Assembly (NCBI GenBank): GCA_026119855.1
Contig: JAOWBW010001900.1
Coordinates: 62,001-126,000 of the forward strand
Source of the DNA: Campanula takesimana
Lineage: Eukaryota > Streptophyta > Magnoliopsida > Asterales > Campanulaceae
Reading direction: 5' to 3'
Length of the DNA stretch: 64,000 nucleotides
The notes beneath the pieces were generated by a model, which did not search any database, was not told the origin of the DNA, and saw nothing but the letters and a program-made list of their open reading frames with translations. The translations under genes and the position numbers were made by a program. Below, one piece after another: positions 37,323-48,439 of the stretch. The stretch's first letter is position 1; every line of letters begins with the position of its first letter.

Positions 37323-37890
37323 ATCCATTCCATGCATGTTATAATTCATCACAAACTGATTATAACATTTAAGCAATGAATTAAGAATGAGATCCGTGGC
37401 TATCTCCAATGGGATTGGATAGCCAAGTATCTCAAGATGCTCTACATAGCCTTTCATTTTAAGCATGTGAGGATTCACTTGTTGTCCTTCACTCATTTTG
37501 CAAGAAGTGAATGCAACAATGGTCTTGTACCTCTCTTGCCTAGCTTGCTCTTGAAACAGGGCTCTTAACTCCACGCCTATCTCATAGGCTTCCAAATATT
37601 TCAAACTTTGTTGGAGTTTTGAGCACTTAGTAGCAAGCATGAGACAACATACATCTCTAGAATCATTACGATGTTTCTTGTAATTGTCTCTTTCTGCCCT
37701 AGGGGCATTGGCTTCTGGTTCAACAGGAAGAGGCCCATCGAGAATGTACAACTTATCTTCTTGCCTAAGAACTATTCTTAGGCTACAGATCCAATCCATA
37801 AAGTTTGTACCATTCTCTTAGAGCTTATCCTTTTCATGGATGATCGCAACGAAATTGATTGAGTGTTGGTAGTCATTATCTACAATTATG
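37323..37890 (-). pseudogene. Copia B gag, N-terminal part
   Basis: On the minus strand this gives a gag polypeptide of the copia UBN2 type: FMDWICSLRIVLRQEDKLY, then KYLEAYEIGVELRALF and LLKCYNQFVMNYNMHGMDKN. A stop lies in the leading part (KDKL then stop) just upstream of the well-preserved segment. The reading runs into the G1 insertion at HGMDKN and continues on the far side as LFELHGMLKTAE near 3,790, so G1 split one gag gene. The gag is broken by the insertion and by the early stop. Confidence 0.85.
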
Positions 37891-38978
37891 CAAAAAAAAA
37901 AAATCAAAATTTAATAAGTACCAGTTTTATTAAAGAAATAAACTATGTATTTTTTCCAAAAAAATACTCTCACTAAATTATATAACCTTCTTATACATCC
38001 AATGTATAATATAATTTAAATGGGATAAGATCCAACTTTAATTTAATTTCAAGTCCGCTAAGGCGGATTACACAAAATCAAATTAATTAGGTAGACAATC
38101 ATGTCAATCATATCCCATATGATTCTTAGATCCTTTTCTGAAATTCTTTAAGAAATCCAATTTCAAAAAGCATGTTTAATCTCATCTTTGCCTAGGCCCA
38201 AAACTTTTTTGACGCTTAATTAAGTCCAACCATTTTAAACGTATAGTTAATGTGCCTCGCTAGGGCGTGCCCACATTATCTATCTTGCTCATACATAAAT
38301 AAAATTAATGCACCTCGCTAGGGCGAATCTACATTAAAATCACCCATGTACTAACAAGTGTTTTAATCATGGCATGGCAATAAAGGACTTAAAACTTTCT
38401 TTGAAGGTTTAATCACATATATCATTCAACACATTTATGAGCACATAATATAAACATGTTACACATCAAGTTTAGCCACTAAATTAATCATCATTAATTT
38501 AAGCATAATATTTATGTGTCATTAGTTTCTCTATAATTATGAGGATGAGACTCTTTGAACTTTTGTTATCATCTCCAAATCAAGACAACAAGAAGTGCGG
38601 CCGAACTAAGCCATAAGGCAACCACGATTCCGCACTAATTCAAGAAACTAAGAAAGTAGTCCATGTAGCTGAAACTAAGCAATAGATGGTCTCGATGAAC
38701 GTAGGCCAATTGCATCCACAATTCCACATGGATCTCCAATCTTTGAATCAAGAACTTTGTTTCTAAATTTTAGCAATTATGAACTCTTCATAATTCTAAC
38801 TTCGTTTTATCTTTGAAACTTTGAATGCGATCAAGTTTGGGAAACACAATATCGATGAACGTAGATTAGCCATACAACCTCTGATCCAATCTCAAAATCA
38901 CAAGATCAAAACAAATAGGAAAATCAAACCCCGAGATCCACACCCAAACCAACTGCCCAATCCCCGCTCCAGACCAGA

Positions 38979-39119
38979 AGGTCCGGCCGGGTATTGTCAC
39001 TGGTCCGGTCGGACCTACCTCTAAAAACCTAGAATTCTTCAAATCCAAAACCAAACGCTTGACCCCCGCTCCAGACCAGATGGTCCGGCCGGGTGCCTGC
39101 TTTGGTCCGGTCGGACCTA
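38979..39119. repeat. CpG-rich quartet in the copia B leader
   Basis: Two GGTCCGGCCGGG and two GGTCCGGTCGGACC units alternate within a duplicated segment that starts CGCTCCAGACCAGA. Confidence 0.8.
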
Positions 39120-39485
39120 CGCTGAAAAATCCAGAATTTTTAAAGTTCGAAAATTTTGTCTCAAAATTGTTTTTCCCGATTCAATTAGGATTTGTGTTCT
39201 TGATGATCTAATCACCATGAACATCAGAAACTTGAATAAACAATTCATGAATCCCTTGATTATCAAAACTTTGATCCAATCAAAAATTGATAATCCAAAC
39301 AATTTTAAATCCAACATAATTTTTATTGCGATTGAATAGTGCGATTAAAGTTTATAAAACAGTAAACCACATAAACGCATATAACACATAAACATCATAA
39401 TCCAATATTCATATCATGCTACGCACATAAACAAACAATTTACATACACACAACATGATCTAGTATTGAAATAATCAAAATGAAC

Positions 39486-39500
39486 GGGGCTCTGATACCA
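39486..39500 (-). other. Primer binding site, copia B
   Basis: TGGTATCAGAGCCCC on the minus strand, one base from the LTR, as in copia A. Confidence 0.85.
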
Positions 39501-39501
39501 C

Positions 39502-40621
39502 TGTTGGGTTTCGTAGTAACATGCGCAGCGGAATTAAGCATTTAAAATTTTCATGAAACCCAAAGCCATAGATCCGTTCATATGATAATATCAAATACAT
39601 ACAATATGAATACTAGAATACTAACCCTTGATGACTTTGAATTTTAGCCTTTGATCTTGGTGGAGAATTTGAAGCTTGATCACGAACAAGTAAGACACGA
39701 ACTTTGAAGATGATGAGCTTCACCCTCTAGCGGTATCCACACCTCGAACGAATATCAAGAGCACTTCATCTTGATTGCTAAACCAAATCGAGAAACACGT
39801 TTTCTCAATTGTATTTATGACTATATGGAATATTATTGTGTTTGTTCTTGTTCTTCAATCTAGGGATTTCTTAGAACAAGAAATAACTCTCAAAAACTCT
39901 TTAGAGGCTTGCAAAAACACATGCACTGATTTTAGGAGAATTAGGGCTGTTTAAATACTTGTTAGACCTATTCCAAATAGGTAACAATTGTCTAAACCCG
40001 CAAGAAAACGGATTAAGGAAAGTTCCTACCGAAACCGACTGGTCCGGCCGGGTATGGCAAGTGGTCCGACCGGACCCATCATGGTCCGCCCGGGTGCTTC
40101 CACTGGTCCGCCCGGACCTCCCTTTTTGCACTTTTTTTCCTCTAATTTCCTTAAATCCCCGAATGGTCCTTCGACCCAATATTCCATTATAGTCCTTTAT
40201 GATTCGTTCTATTTGTGTGTGACCCTCTAGGATTACACTAAGTTGGCAATGGGTTCAAACATAAAACCATAAGATATGATTAGGTTCTAGCAAACCGTCA
40301 TACTTACCAAAATAGTGTAACTAGATACAAGTTTGCATTCCTTTAGAATATGTCATAATCCTTTTGTCCACGATGTCATTGAACACAAGTCATGGTCAAC
40401 AAGTCAACTTGTCTTTGTTCAATACTTTCTCGATTCCGAATATGTTGATAATCCAAATGACATTGATCCAATCAATTCATTTGAGTCCGGCCGAACATTT
40501 TCATCAACATCATTCCTACGAGAGGCCCAACCTTGACATATCTCCGAAGAGGGACAAATCCATTTGGCTTATTATTCTCCCTTACGTGAATCCAATTATG
40601 CCAATCATACCCTTTATAACT
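39502..40621 (-). repeat. Copia B 5' LTR, main part
   Basis: It starts TGTTGGG on the plus strand (LTR end CCCAACA in element orientation). It is interrupted at 40,621 by element C and resumes at 48,440 after a loss of about 190 bp, judged against the copia A LTR. Confidence 0.85.
40039..40118. repeat. CpG-rich quartet in copia B 5' LTR
   Basis: Four GGTCCG-type units: GGTCCGGCCGG, GGTCCGACCGG, GGTCCGCCCGG and GGTCCGCCCGG. They sit where the copia A LTR has its GCGACCGC quartet. Confidence 0.85.
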
Positions 40622-40998
40622 ACATGTAATCTTTAGCATAAATCAATAAATAAACAATTCTCCTTTATTTTTCCTCTATAAATTTCCCATTTCTTTTCAT
40701 TATAATTGTTAGCACACTTATCTTATAATTAAATTGAAGGACATTTAACAGTAGAACACCAAAAGTAGCAAGACCCGCGTAAGCGGGGCGGAGTGGGTGT
40801 TTAAGTACTTCCCACTCTGTCACCTAACCCCCGAACCCCTCATCTCAAGAATCTTTGATTTCGTAATCAATAAAGAAGGCTATTTTCTTAGGTTTTCTCG
40901 CGTTCCTCTAAAACGTGGGTGACGACTCTTAAAATCAAGTAGACATCCTAGGATAATTCACCGCTCTAGCCAAGCCGTGGTTCCCCGGGGTATCTACA
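40622..40998 (+). repeat. Element C 5' LTR, last 377 bp only
   Basis: It matches 48,064-48,439 with about ten differences. The first 900 bp of this LTR are gone together with about 190 bp of flanking copia B LTR. Confidence 0.8.
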
Positions 40999-40999
40999 G

Positions 41000-41014
41000 T
41001 GGCGACTCCGCTGG
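41000..41014 (+). other. Primer binding site, element C
   Basis: TGGCGACTCCGCTGG lies one base after the LTR end. It differs from the tRNA-Met type of the other elements. A tRNA-Arg primer is reported for Ogre elements, but I could not align the tRNA here. Confidence 0.65.
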
Positions 41015-41095
41015 AGACATAGAGGGTTAAACTTGCATTTTCTACTTTTGGTGTTCTTATATCTGTTTTCTGGGCATTCTGGTAAAAAGGGTAGG

Positions 41096-41362
41096 AAGCG
41101 CGCGCCTCCGTCCTTCTTGGCCTAAAGCGCGCGCGTCCGACCCTTATTACCAGAATCGCCCACCTTCCATCTTGTCCTTCAAATTTCATATTTCTATGCT
41201 AACAAGTTTCTGCAGGGGAAAGTTACATAATTTGGGACCAGGGCAATCCCCTGAGTCCGCGGTTTCTTCTGACACTCTGACAGGTACCCCAGATGCGCGC
41301 GCCTCCCACATTCATGGCGCAATGCGCGCGCTTCCCACGTAACTGCCCTGAGTCGCGCGCTT
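41096..41362. repeat. GCGCGC motif cluster in the element C leader
   Basis: At least five GCGCGCGCYTCC-like or GCGCGCG units stand in an otherwise ordinary leader. Similar units recur in the 3' LTR near 47,330-47,400. Confidence 0.65.
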
Positions 41363-42244
41363 CTGGGCCATTTTCCAGAACAGAACAGTAAACAGAACAA
41401 TGAACAGAATGGGCAGTTTTGACAGTGTGTGGGCACCGGGCCTGCATGCACCCCTTTTTACTTTTGTTTATTCATTTTTATCGGTCACACGGGTGATTCG
41501 AAAGTTGTAAATTACGTGCTTATTTGTTTTTTTATTTTTTTATTTCATTTGAATTTTTTTTTTGGTCACTTGGTAGACCTCACACTACGCGCACAATTCT
41601 TATCAACTGCTCACTATCGAGTCGCACAAGTCCAACCTCAAACCCGTAGAGGCCCGTCCTAAGAAGTTTCAAGCTCCACTCGACCTTGACTCTTCCGAAG
41701 CGGTAAACCTCAGCCCGTGGCGTAGTTCATGACTACATGCCGGGGGTGACCTTTAAGCCTCTCTTTAGCCGAGCACAAACCACACAATTCTAGTTAGGGT
41801 CTAACACTCCGTGACCAAGTCGGTTTCCATGTACCGAGATTTCCCTAAACTAATGTTTTCAAATCATACATGCCAACTTGTTGAAACGGACGCAATAAAA
41901 ATCCGTCCCCAAAAGTGGTTATTTTGGACGAAAATAAAAATCCGTCCCCGCATGTATGCTTTACTACATTAATTTAGTTTAATCCCGACACATGCAGGAT
42001 TCACAAACGTGATGGAATCCGATGAGTATATGGGACAGCGAGAAGGTCTATATACTAGTGTGACGATTCCACTATTTTTCTAGAAACCCCAAAAAGGACC
42101 ACGTCCTTCAGACTTTTGTAAATAAAAAAAAAGAGTCATTTTTTTTATGTGGTTGAGTCTTTTTTTGTTTGTGAGTTAATTATTTTACTCAAAATATGTT
42201 TGTGGGGCCAACCTAAGATCGACCGTGTTCTCTCAATAGGTCCA

Positions 42245-42805
42245 ATGGCTTCCAACAGCAACAACAACAAGGGTGAGAATACTTCTGTGTCCAACAAAAG
42301 GCTCTTCAACATAATAAGAGCCATGGGGGAACAAATTGATAGACTTCTCGAGGATGCCCGCCGCAAGGACGATTTGTGGCAAGACCGTCTTGATCTCGAG
42401 AGGAAAATTCATGAGGAAGAAGTGTCCGAACTTAAGGATCGTTTGCAAGAGCTCACCGACAGCAAGGCAAAGGTCCACGGTAAAGCACGCTCAAGTGGCT
42501 CATCCCTCAAAAGTCACAAAGGTGCCACCAAGGACCGTGTCTATACCCCTCTCAATGGCATGACCATCACCGAAGCCTACGAAGCTCTCAAAACCAAGGG
42601 AAAAAATTCTCCTCTCCAAGGGTATAAGCAACCACAACCATTGCGTCGCAACCATGCCCACCACAAGTGGTGTGACTATCACCTATGCAGCGGTCACCTC
42701 ACCGAGGATTGCTTCTCTATCCGCAACATCATCCAAGACTTGATTGACAATGGTGAGTTTACCGTGGGTGAAGAACAACAGTTAGAAAATGGCAACATGC
42801 AATAA
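42245..42805 (+). CDS. Short gag-like protein of element C
   Basis: An open frame of 186 codons from MASNSNNN. An upstream in-frame Met at 42,149 is possible but adds a hydrophobic, unlikely leader. Residues 17-80 are charged and probably coiled-coil (EQIDRLLEDARRKDD, LDLERKIHEEEVSELKD). The C-terminal part has WCDYHLCSGHLTEDC, a C-x2-H-x4-H-x4-C pattern, followed by IRNIIQDLIDNGEF. This matches the end of Tat-type gag proteins, where the zinc motif is followed by such a helix. It is much shorter than a full gag, so the central capsid part is probably missing. It could supply a nucleic-acid-binding protein for particle packaging, but pol would have to come from elsewhere. No frame for pol follows. 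Whether it is expressed is unknown. Confidence 0.6.
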   Translation: MASNSNNNKGENTSVSNKRLFNIIRAMGEQIDRLLEDARRKDDLWQDRLDLERKIHEEEVSELKDRLQELTDSKAKVHGKARSSGSSLKSHKGATKDRVYTPLNGMTITEAYEALKTKGKNSPLQGYKQPQPLRRNHAHHKWCDYHLCSGHLTEDCFSIRNIIQDLIDNGEFTVGEEQQLENGNMQ

Positions 42806-45800
42806 CTCATCAAGGAAGAGGCTCAAATTTGAAATGAGGTTTCAACAAGAGATCATGCTACAAGGACTACAACAGCAATCTCCGTTTCTCTTTCTCTACC
42901 TAGTAGTAGGAATTAAAAAAAAAAAAAAAAGAAAGAGTCAAAAGTCCTCTTAAGTGTGCATCAATGTTTTCTCTCGTCCTATGTTAAATGTTCGAGTCCA
43001 TTGAGTCATCAAATAAAAGTCGTTCTTGTCCTCATACACTCTTCCATGTTGTTCAATTAATTCTTAGCAAAATGATAAAAAAATGTCAAAACAAGTTTTG
43101 GAATGAAGGCCATCGCTTGAACGCGGGGCTAAACATCGACGACGGCATCAACAACGAAGATATCAACAACGACGAAATCAAGACAAAGAAAGGTGGAGCA
43201 ACAATCATGAAGCAAAGTTTTCAAAAGGGGATTAAAAAAAAAAAAAATAATAATAAAAATAAAAAACTCACTAGGTTGAAATCCTCAAATCAACCTAGGC
43301 AAAAGTTAGAGCACAAAAAAAAAAAAAAAAAAAAACCCCTTCATTCAAAGAAGTTCACAACAACAACATCATTCCACTAAACGAAGCAACATCGACAACA
43401 ATCACGACGAAGCAACAATTCATCACGGCGAATGGAGAATCCAAAGAACTACGGTAACCTGAGCCTCTACACTGGAGGAACGTAGGCAACCTTCGGGTCC
43501 GGTCTCATGCAAGAAAGAAGATATGTTTAGCCCTAGCGTGTTATGGTGATCGGCCTTCATCTCGAACTTGTCAAGACGTCTTTGTAAGATTCATTTGCCA
43601 ATGAATTAATCACCAAAAGATTGAACAACTTTCTTAGATTTGGAATCGATTTCCGTTCCTTGTCGAGTCTAGGGGTTTCTCTTCTTTTTGCGATACTCCC
43701 AGTTTCTTGCAATCAAACTGGGGCTTTCCTTCTCTTCTCTCTTAATGACTTACTTGCCTTCGTGAGTCATTCAACAAATATATACAAAGTCAATACTAGG
43801 GACCACTTCCCTAGTCAAGTCAATGTCACTCATCTTTAGTGACAAGAGGTCTTCACCGCAAAATCACATGTCATATCTCCTCAGCCAGAGTCAATGCACA
43901 CTTCCTCATTAATCGAGTAAAAAAAAAAGACGCAAAAGAGATGCCCGCTAGATTGAAAACCCGAAAGGGCGGTCTAGGAAAAAAAAACAGGGTGCGTCAT
44001 AAAAAAATGAGAGAGTGAGAGAGAGAAGGGAAAGAGAAATGGAGATCTCCAGCCTCTAAGGAAGACAACTGCACAAGCCCTACTTTGGAACTCCTCAACA
44101 AATCAATTCCCCACCGAGTCAACTTTGGGATTGCTCGACAAGATATGGCACCATCAAAGGTTGTCTTGGGTTATCGGCATCATTCTCCAGCAGTGTGCAT
44201 TTTTGGGTTTATGAAAAGAAGGCCCGTGGTAACCAAGACCCATCTGAGAACGAGCCCATCATAAAAGGGCACGAGGTTGCACAAATAATCCCTAGCTAGT
44301 CAATTGGCTTGGGCAGCAAATAGCAACAATATGTGTCTCAGTTTTCAAAACTTCTTCAAGTATGTGCTTCTAAAGTACGCCGAAAGGCTCCCGAGAAATG
44401 GAGTAGCTCTTGCCATGTCCTCTCATGTTTATTCCCTCGCACGAGGATGAGTCACTCTTGCTTTGATCAACAAATGGTGACGCCCTAGGGGCTATGTGAC
44501 TCAAGAACAAGGACTTCTTTTGCTTCATTTGACAATCAATAAGTCCTAGGGGCTATGCCCGAGAAAGATGTGTGAGACTATCCTCAAAGTCTCTCAAAAG
44601 GGATGTCAAAAAGCCCTCTTGTCATGTGTGCCCGTACTCGTTCCCCCAATCAAGGATGGACCTTTCTCGCAATCAATGATGGCACTCTAGGGGGCTACGG
44701 TCAAGTCTTAAAGGCCCCCTCGGCAAGAAGCAATTCACTTCAATGTCCCCAGCAACATTTGAAGCTCTATACCGAAAGGTCTCAAGGGGCTTTGCAATCT
44801 ACAATCTTTTGGGCTACGGCATTACAGTGATACAAGCAAAGGGCAATATTGGAGCTTCGCAATTAACAAGCTTTTGGGCAGTGGTACCCGAGCAATGCTA
44901 TTTGGGAGTAGTCTTATGGCTCCATGAAAGGGATCAAACTTCAATGGTCCCTCAACACTTCCAGTCAAAAGGCCTCTTGGTTTTAAATGAAGGCTCCGAT
45001 GATATGAATGAATTTGATGATTCTTGTTAGAACTCACAGCGAGATTCTGAAGGAAGTCTTAGAGAAAAGGAAAAAGATTCAATATGCTAGACTCACCCGG
45101 CTGAGTTATGGCGGGCAATGCCAATATGTTAACTCTAGAGACAGAGTTACGGCCAATCCCAATGTTTCTGCAATACAGCACCCCCTTCTCCAAGATCAAA
45201 AGCACAGGCTGCATCCGAAGATCCGCCGTCGGTTCAACTCAAGAAGACTCGAGCAAACATACGTTCGAGACTTTATCACACCAAGACCTTATCATCTGCA
45301 ACAACGTCACCATCTCCCACGAGACGTCTCCCGAAGACCGTACTACATTTGGGTATCAACCACAAAAAGGGCCATCCATCTACAAGCAAGAGAAAGAAGG
45401 AGATCGCCTTCAAGAGTCCTGCCCGATGTGGCATCCGCTCTCAATACAAAGCTAAGCCGATTTGGGGCTTCCATCGAAAGGTCTCTACACCTACGAACTT
45501 GATAAGCCCATGACATTTGCGGCTTAACAATCTCTCAAAGCTTGGTATCAATGATCTTCTCTTGGGGCTTGCCCACGTCGACAACAAAAGACAGTTTATT
45601 TGAATGGGCTAAGAGTTGATTCATCTTGGGGCTTCATAAGCCACTCAAAGTTCAGCATTCGAGGGGCTTTACAATCAGCAACCCCTTGGCATCTCGGCAT
45701 CAATAGTCCCTTTTGAAGCCCCATAATCGACAAATCTCTTGGGGCTAGACATCAATTTCGTTGGACACCACGGCAACAACGACATAATTCAACAAGGCAA

Positions 45801-46642
45801 TCCGGACTTCGATCGAACATGACTTAATCTTGGGTTGGCTTTACAAACACACAATGGTCAAAATGGTTCACCCACGAACTAAAAAAAAATAAAATCTTTT
45901 TCTCACATGTGTGCATATTCTTTCCTTTCTAATCTAAAAAAAAAAAAAAAGATTTTTCTTTTTCTTTTTCTCCTTCTATGTGCAAAAGTATGTGCTCTAC
46001 TTTGCTTTGCTCCTAGCTTCTCCTCCAGCATTCTCCATCATCCTTGAACTACGCTGGTCTGATTCTCTTAAAGGGATACGTAGGCAGCCTTTTGGCACGA
46101 CCAACCCATCACCCAGAATACCATCTCGCCAACACTCCATCAAAGGCAAAAACAATTCATCATCACCGACATCAAAAGCATCAAGGCATCCACCACCACA
46201 ACACTAATCCATCCAACGGCAATGGTAAGTGAAGGTATGAATACATCTGAGGCTTTCCTCAAATCACACCGCACACAAAATCACTTTCTCCATTCTTACA
46301 AAAATTCCCTCTCACGCAAAACTGCCTTCAAATCACATCACATCACAAGCACAATTTCTCTCATACCTGCCATTTCGCATCTCATACATGTCACAAGAAC
46401 ATATACATGCAAAGCACACACTTAACAGGTACCACCACAAGGTCAACAGCATCTGCAACTCAAGGCACTTCATCCCCAGCAGAAAGTGATTCGCCGTTAA
46501 CTACGCCTGCATCCCACAGAGTCAAACAATTACAGTTCAATGACAACAACTCGGTCCATGGTGAGCCGCAAAATCACCACCTTTCCATCAAGCAACACAA
46601 CAATATCACATATAGGCAGACGAAGCCTCGGTTCCCGCCATC
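42806..46642 (+). other. Non-coding internal region of element C
   Basis: There are no convincing ORFs. Several A-rich runs occur (42,917; 43,230; 43,316; 45,935). Between 44,400 and 45,760 the phrase TTGGGGCT or TAGGGGCTA recurs at irregular spacing. I see no RT or integrase motif. Confidence 0.6.
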
Positions 46643-46984
46643 CGCAAACGGATCCCGCTTCAGCAAACGGATTCCGCTTCAACAAACGGATCCCCCATCA
46701 GCAAACGGATCCCGCTTCAGCAAACGGATCCCGCATCAGCAAACGGATCCCGCTTCTGCAAACGGATCCCGCTTCAGCAAACGGATCTCGCTTCCAGCAA
46801 ACGGATCCCGCATCAGCAAATGGATCCCGCATCAGGAAACGGATCCCGCTTCCAGCAAACGGATTTCGCATCAGCAAACGGATCCCGCATCAGCAAACGG
46901 ATCCCGCTTCAGCAAACGGATCCCGCATCAGCAAACGGATCCCGCATCAGAAAACGGATCCGCTTCAGCAAAATGGATCCCGCC
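46643..46984. repeat. 19-bp minisatellite, about 18 units, in the 3' untranslated part of element C
   Basis: The unit is GCAAACGGATCCCGCTTCA, with CTT/CAT variants and occasional 1-bp changes. Most units contain GGATCC. Because 19 is not a multiple of three, the long open frames crossing it are a by-product of the repeat and are not genes. It lies about 170 bp before the 3' LTR. Confidence 0.9.
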
Positions 46985-47154
46985 ATATCCTTTCTATATC
47001 AATAAAGCTGCTCACACAGGGAGCGCACCCCTATCCTTCGCAAATTTCAAATTCATGTTTTATCGAGTCTTTGTTTTCTCTTGTCGATGTCCTCGGCGGT
47101 TGTCTTTCTTTCGTCGACGCGTTTTGCTTTGCAATCTACGTCGCCGAGGGGCTC

Positions 47155-48439
47155 TGTAGACACCCCGCTTTGGACCTCTCACCCCGATTGCATACATAGT
47201 ATTTTTATTTAACTTGTTTTTGTTAATTTCTGTTACTTCCGTTAAGTTCCTAACTGATTCCGTTAGTTTTGGACTAAACTTAACAGAGTTAACTTTTAGA
47301 GTCATTCTGTCATTCTGTTATTTTCACCCGCGGGCGCCTCCCGTAACGGTCATGGGGCGCGCGCGCGTTTGGTCCAATAGGCCGAACCCGCGCGCTTCCC
47401 ACTTTGGCAGTAACGGATTGCACCTTATTTCCCTCCCTTTTCTTATTTACAAACATCTTCTTTAGTCAAAAAAATCTTTCTTGATCATAAACATTTACTA
47501 GCTTTTATTTGTAACCTCCCAATCCCATATTTCTAGCCCTTTTCATAAAAACAAAATATTTCCTTTTTATTTTATTTGATTTTCTTTTATTTCTTTTATT
47601 TATTATTTTATTTATCTTATTTTTTATTGGTCAATTCCATTTCACATGGATGATCATCTTTTCCCTCCAACCTTTCCCTCTCCTTTTTACCTATAAAAAC
47701 CACCTTCTTCTACCTTAGAAAGGACCTTCTTTTTTACTTGAATTTTCTCTACACATACACTATACACAAATCCTCTCAACAAGATTTCTCTACAAAACAC
47801 TACACAAAGTGTTGCACAACATTTTCTCTACAACAACACCATCTTCAAGTCAAGGTTTAAAGTCCTTCTTCTTAAGGTACAACTTCCCTTTTTCTTCTTC
47901 TTATTTTATTCATGTCTAGTCAATGTATGCAATCTCCATAAAAAGGGATACAACCAAAGGGCCACTTCACTATTGAAGGTTGGTCAAGGTTACATCCCAA
48001 CATTTTAATTCCACTTTAATTTACATTCTCTTTTCTTAATTTAATTACATAGCGATAATTCAACATGTAATCTTTAGCATAAATCAATAAATAAACAATT
48101 CTCCTTTATTTTTCCTCTATAAATTTCCCCTTTCTTTTCATTATAATTGTTAGCACATTTCTCTTATTATTAAATTGAAGGACATTTAACATTAGAAAAC
48201 CAAAAGTAGCGAGACCCGCGTAAGCGGGGCGGAGTGGGTGTTTAAGTACTTCCCACTCCGTCACCTAACCCCCGAACCCCTCATCTCAAGAATCTTTGGT
48301 TTCGTAATCAATAAAGAAGGCTATTTTCTTAGGTTTTCTCGCGTTCCTCTAAAACGTGGGTGGCGACTCTTAAAATCAAGTAGACATCCTAGGATAATTC
48401 ACCGCTCTAGCCAAGCCGTGGTTCCCCGGGGTATCTACA
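47155..48439 (+). repeat. Element C 3' LTR (complete)
   Basis: It is 1,285 bp long with TGTAGACACC at the start and GGTATCTACA at the end. A cluster of GCGCGC-rich motifs lies at 47,329-47,400, and an apparent TATA-like CTATAAAAACC lies near 47,691. Confidence 0.85.

Larger units (their letters stand above)
37891..39501 (-). mobile_element. Copia B untranslated leader
   Basis: It is non-coding and corresponds to 30,133-31,820 of copia A in the opposite orientation. It contains a duplicated segment of about 90 bp, each copy with two CpG-rich motifs. The primer site is at 39,486-39,500. Confidence 0.75.
40622..48439 (+). mobile_element. Tat/Ogre-like gag-only retrotransposon C
   Basis: It has a truncated 5' LTR, a primer site starting TGGCGACTCCGC (the kind reported for Ogre/Tat-type elements), a gag-like ORF, a long untranslated region with a minisatellite, a purine-rich tract (GCCGAGGGG) and a complete 3' LTR with TGTAGA...TCTACA ends. 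No protease, RT or integrase motifs were found in 6.2 kb of internal sequence. This resembles the non-autonomous elements with gag described as TR-GAG. It inserted in the 5' LTR of copia B. The left junction was later deleted. Confidence 0.75.

Noticed and set aside
46407..47199. Long overlapping open frames (219 and 250 codons) across the minisatellite
   Set aside because: The repeat unit is 19 bp, so an open unit stays open in all phases. The translated product is only the repeat read in rotating frames, with no conserved protein.
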